From Inia geoffrensis (taxonomy: Eukaryota; Chordata; Mammalia; Artiodactyla; Iniidae): a stretch of DNA of 64,000 nucleotides. The notes under the pieces were generated by a model. That model saw only the letters and a list, made by a program, of their open reading frames with translations, did no database searches and was not told the origin of the DNA. The stretch spans positions 1 to 64,000 of the forward strand of contig JAZAQT010000697.1 of NCBI GenBank assembly GCA_036417435.1. The letters run 5' to 3'. Made by a program: the position numbers and the translations under genes. Positions 61,446 to 64,000 of the stretch are shown piece after piece. How positions within the stretch are numbered: position 1 is the stretch's first letter; every line of letters begins with the position of its first letter.

Positions 61446-63024
61446 TCTTTTTTTAATTTTTTATTTTTTACTGGAGTATAGGTGATTTCCCATGTTGCTG
61501 GGTTGTTTTGGGGTTGTTGTTGTTTTTTTTTTTTTCCTAGCTGGACAGCAACTTGATTCACTTATACATGGACGTGTACATATTCTTTTTCCAGTTCTCT
61601 TCCCAAGTAGGTTATTAAAGTGTCGCGTAGGATTCCTTGTGCTACACCCTGGGTCCTCGTTGATTATTTTATAAATAGTAGTGTGCATGTGTTAATCTCA
61701 ACCTGCTAATTTCACCCCGCCCCCAACGCTTCCCTTTTCCTAAGCCGGAGTTTCCTTTCTAAGTCTGTGAGGCTGTTTCTGTTTTGTAAAGAAGTTCATG
61801 TGTATCCATTTTTAGATTCCACCTGTAAGTGATATGGTATGATATTTGTGTTTCCCTGTCTCCCTTACTTCACTTTGTATGATCATCTCTACCTCCTTCC
61901 CCACGGCTGGAAATGCCATGATTTCATCCTTATTCGTGGCTGAGTAATATTCCGCCGTGTCCCTCGACCCCATCTTCCTTATCCATGCGTCTGTCCTTAT
62001 ATGCTTAGCTTGCTTCCATGTCTTGGCTACTGTGCAGGGTGCCGTGATCGTTGGCGTTCACGTGTCTTTTAAAATTTTGGTTCCCTCGAGATCTTCCCCC
62101 AGGGCTGAGACTGCTGGGTCACATGGTAGTTCTGTGTTTCACTTTTTGAAGGAGCCTCCGTACTGTTCTCCCTAGTGGATGTATCGATTTCCATTCCCAC
62201 CGAGAGTGTAGGAGGGTTCTCTTTTCTCCACACCCTCTCCAGCGTTTCTTGTTGTAGGTGTTTTGATGATGGCCCTTCTGACCTGTGAGAGGTGATAGAT
62301 AGCTCACGGAAGTTTTGATTTGCATTTCTCTCATAATTAGGGGTGCTGAGCATCGTTTCATGTGCTTGATGGCCATCGGTATGTCTTCTTTGGAGAGACG
62401 TCCATTGAGATCTTCTGCCTATTTTCGATCGGTTTTTTTGTTCTTTTGATATTGATCTGCAGGAGCTGTTTGTACGTTTTGGAGATTAACTCCTTGCGGG
62501 CACCTTCGTTTGCAAATATTTGTTCCCATTCTGAGGGTTGTCTCTTTGTTTTGTTTAAGGGTTTCCTTTGCTGTGCAAACGCTTTTAAGTTATATTAGGT
62601 CCCATTTGTTTATTGTTGTTTTCCTGTTCATGACTCTTAAGAGATGGATCAGAAAAGAACGTGCTGAGATTTATGTCAGAGCGTGTTCTCCCTGTATTCT
62701 CCTCATGTGCGTTAGAGTACCTGTCCTTACGTTTAGATCTCTCATCGATTTGGACTTTATTCTTGTGTAAGGTGTTAGAGAGCGTTCCACTTTCATTCTT
62801 GTTTTAAATTTTTAAGGAACCTCCATACTGTTCTCCATAGTGGCTGTATCAATTTACATTCCCACCAGCAGTGCAAGAAGGTTCCCCTTTCTCCACACCC
62901 TCTCCAGCGTTTCTTGTCTGTAGACTTTTCGACGGTGGCCGTTCTTTCTGGTGTGAGGGCATATGTCCTTGTAGTTTTAATTGGCGTTTCTCTACTATTT
63001 AGCGACGTTGACATCTTTTCGAGT
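61446..63024 (-). mobile_element. LINE-1 fragments B+C, unit 17
   Basis: Reverse-strand B and C pieces with G at 2727 and a private A near 62979. Confidence 0.9.
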
Positions 63025-63127
63025 GTTTTTTGTAAACCGGGAGAGCCACATGTCATGTATACCTCTTGAAATTGGCTTCTTAGACGTCTGCCCTCTTTTC
63101 TTTATTATTATTATTGTTATTTTTTTT

Positions 63128-63321
63128 GGCGGTACGCGGGCCTCTCAGCCTTGCAGCCTCTCCCGTTGCGGAGCACAGGCTCCGGACGTGCAGGCCCAGC
63201 GGCCGTGGCTCACGGGCCCAGCCGCTCCGCGGCATGTGGGGTCCTCCCGGACCGGGGCACGAACCCACGTCCCCTGCATCGGCAGGCGCACTCTCAACCA
63301 CGGCGCCACCAGGGAAGGCCC
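63128..63321 (-). mobile_element. CHR-type SINE body, unit 17
   Basis: Same site; T at 2909, A at 3064. Confidence 0.92.
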
Positions 63322-63512
63322 GCCCTCTTTATAATTCTTTTTCGATGACCTACCCCCAGATGTTTCTTGAGGGCAGGTGTTTCCTTCTTTCCAAGCCCGT
63401 AGGCCTTGCGAATATTAAATGCCCATCAGCACAGGTTTTAAAGTTGTTGTTATGGAAAACGGCCACAAGATGGCAACATTTCTTCATGCCCCACTCTTTT
63501 GTTTTGCTCTTC

Positions 63513-64000
63513 TTTTTTTCTTTTAACTTAACGTATATTTTATATTGTAGTGATGTTGATGTCCAATGTTGTATTTATTTTAGACGCATGGGAACTTGAT
63601 TCAGTTATATGTAGTCTTATATGTATTACACTTTGGGTTCTCTTCCCATGTAAGTTATAAGACTGTGTTCAGTAGAGTTCCCTGTGCTCTTCAGTAGGTT
63701 CTTGTTGAGTACGTCTTTGATATATTCTAGTGTGTATCTCTTAATGTCAGCCTCCTAATTTATCACTTGTCTGTAACTTTCCCTGTTGATAACCATAAGT
63801 TTGCTCTCTAAGTCTGTGAGTCTGTTTCTGTTTTGTAAATTAGTTCATGCGTATGAATTTATAGATTCCACCTGTAAGTGATATCTACTGGTATTTGTCT
63901 TTCTCTCTCTGACTCGCTTCACTTAGTATGATCTCTGTCCATCATTGTTGCAGCAGATGGCGTTAGTTCCTTCCCTTTTGTGGCTGCGTAGTATTCCACT
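63513..64000 (-). mobile_element. LINE-1 fragment A, right part cut by window edge
   Basis: LINE-1 3' UTR and the first bases of the ORF2 relic on the reverse strand; the rest lies beyond the window. Confidence 0.88.
63981..64000 (+). repeat. Macrosatellite unit 18, first 20 bases
   Basis: The last 20 bases of the window are identical to its first 20 bases. The array continues past the right edge. Confidence 0.9.

Larger units (their letters stand above)
60217..63980 (+). repeat. Macrosatellite unit 17 (type B)
   Basis: Length 3764. GC-rich segment at 60901-61430; CTCF-like sites at 60862 and 63460. It shares G at unit position 2727 with unit 16. Private changes: C near 60256 (tatCctcc), T near 60370 (tttgTagc) and A near 62979 (tttAattgg). 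Confidence 0.95.
1..64000 (+). repeat. Macrosatellite array, 17 complete units of ~3.76 kb plus 20 bp
   Basis: The same sequence restarts at 1, 3767, 7532, 11300, 15060, 18823, 22585, 26347, 30109, 33871, 37635, 41399, 45164, 48928, 52693, 56456, 60217 and 63981. All units share one orientation, with no spacer and no foreign insertion. Unit lengths differ by only 8 bp, mostly from poly-T tracts. Unit boundaries here are arbitrary and are set by the window's first base. Each unit is a composite of three antisense LINE-1 3' fragments, one antisense CHR-type SINE, two paralogous unique segments and one GC-rich segment. Unit size far exceeds the ~1.6-1.76 kb common cetacean satellite, and I do not recognise the unit as a described satellite. 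Confidence 0.97.

Noticed and set aside
1..64000. Centromeric satellite with CENP-B boxes
   Set aside because: I looked for TTCG-N4-A-N2-CGGG around the TTCG sites in the unit and found none that fits. A 3.76-kb composite unit is also unlike alpha-type satellites.
1..64000. CRISPR array, phage or bacterial system
   Set aside because: The periodicity is 3.76 kb of mammalian retroelement sequence; there are no short direct repeats with spacers and no prokaryotic genes.

Overview
This window is one uninterrupted tandem array. A unit of about 3.76 kb is repeated head to tail, all in the same orientation: 17 complete copies (3760 to 3768 bp) plus the first 20 bases of an 18th. No flanking single-copy DNA is visible, so the array runs past both ends of the window. 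I found no protein-coding gene, rRNA, tRNA gene or CRISPR array. The many short open frames are accidental frames in antisense LINE-1 or in a GC-rich segment.

The organism is a mammal, most likely a cetacean. Every unit carries the same reverse-strand tRNA-derived SINE of the CHR type (whale/dolphin/hippo lineage) and reverse-strand 3' ends of LINE-1 elements of the artiodactyl style. These calls rest on recognising the sequences, not on a database search.

Layout of one unit, using copy 1 coordinates: the tail of LINE-1 fragment A (to 440); a poly-T tract (441-460); a unique junction and a segment called P1 (461-682); a short inverted repeat; a GC-rich segment of unknown origin (686-1215); LINE-1 fragment B (1233-2587); LINE-1 fragment C (2596-2810); a second junction (2811-2875) interrupted by the SINE (2885-3107, with a 9-bp target duplication); a second segment P2 (3117-3282); then the 3' end of the next LINE-1 fragment A, which continues into the following unit. 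Positions 208-682 and 2596-3282 are diverged copies of each other once the SINE is removed, so the unit is itself an old internal duplication.

The copies are nearly identical but carry diagnostic variants that sort them into type A (copies 1, 10-13), type B (4, 6-9, 14-17) and mosaics (2, 3, 5). Copies 6+7 recur as 8+9, and 10+11 recur as 12+13, giving two-unit higher-order repeats with a period of about 7.52 kb. Both P segments hold a CTCF-like site, 34 in the window, which resembles the way regulatory macrosatellites such as DXZ4 are built. That functional reading is inference.
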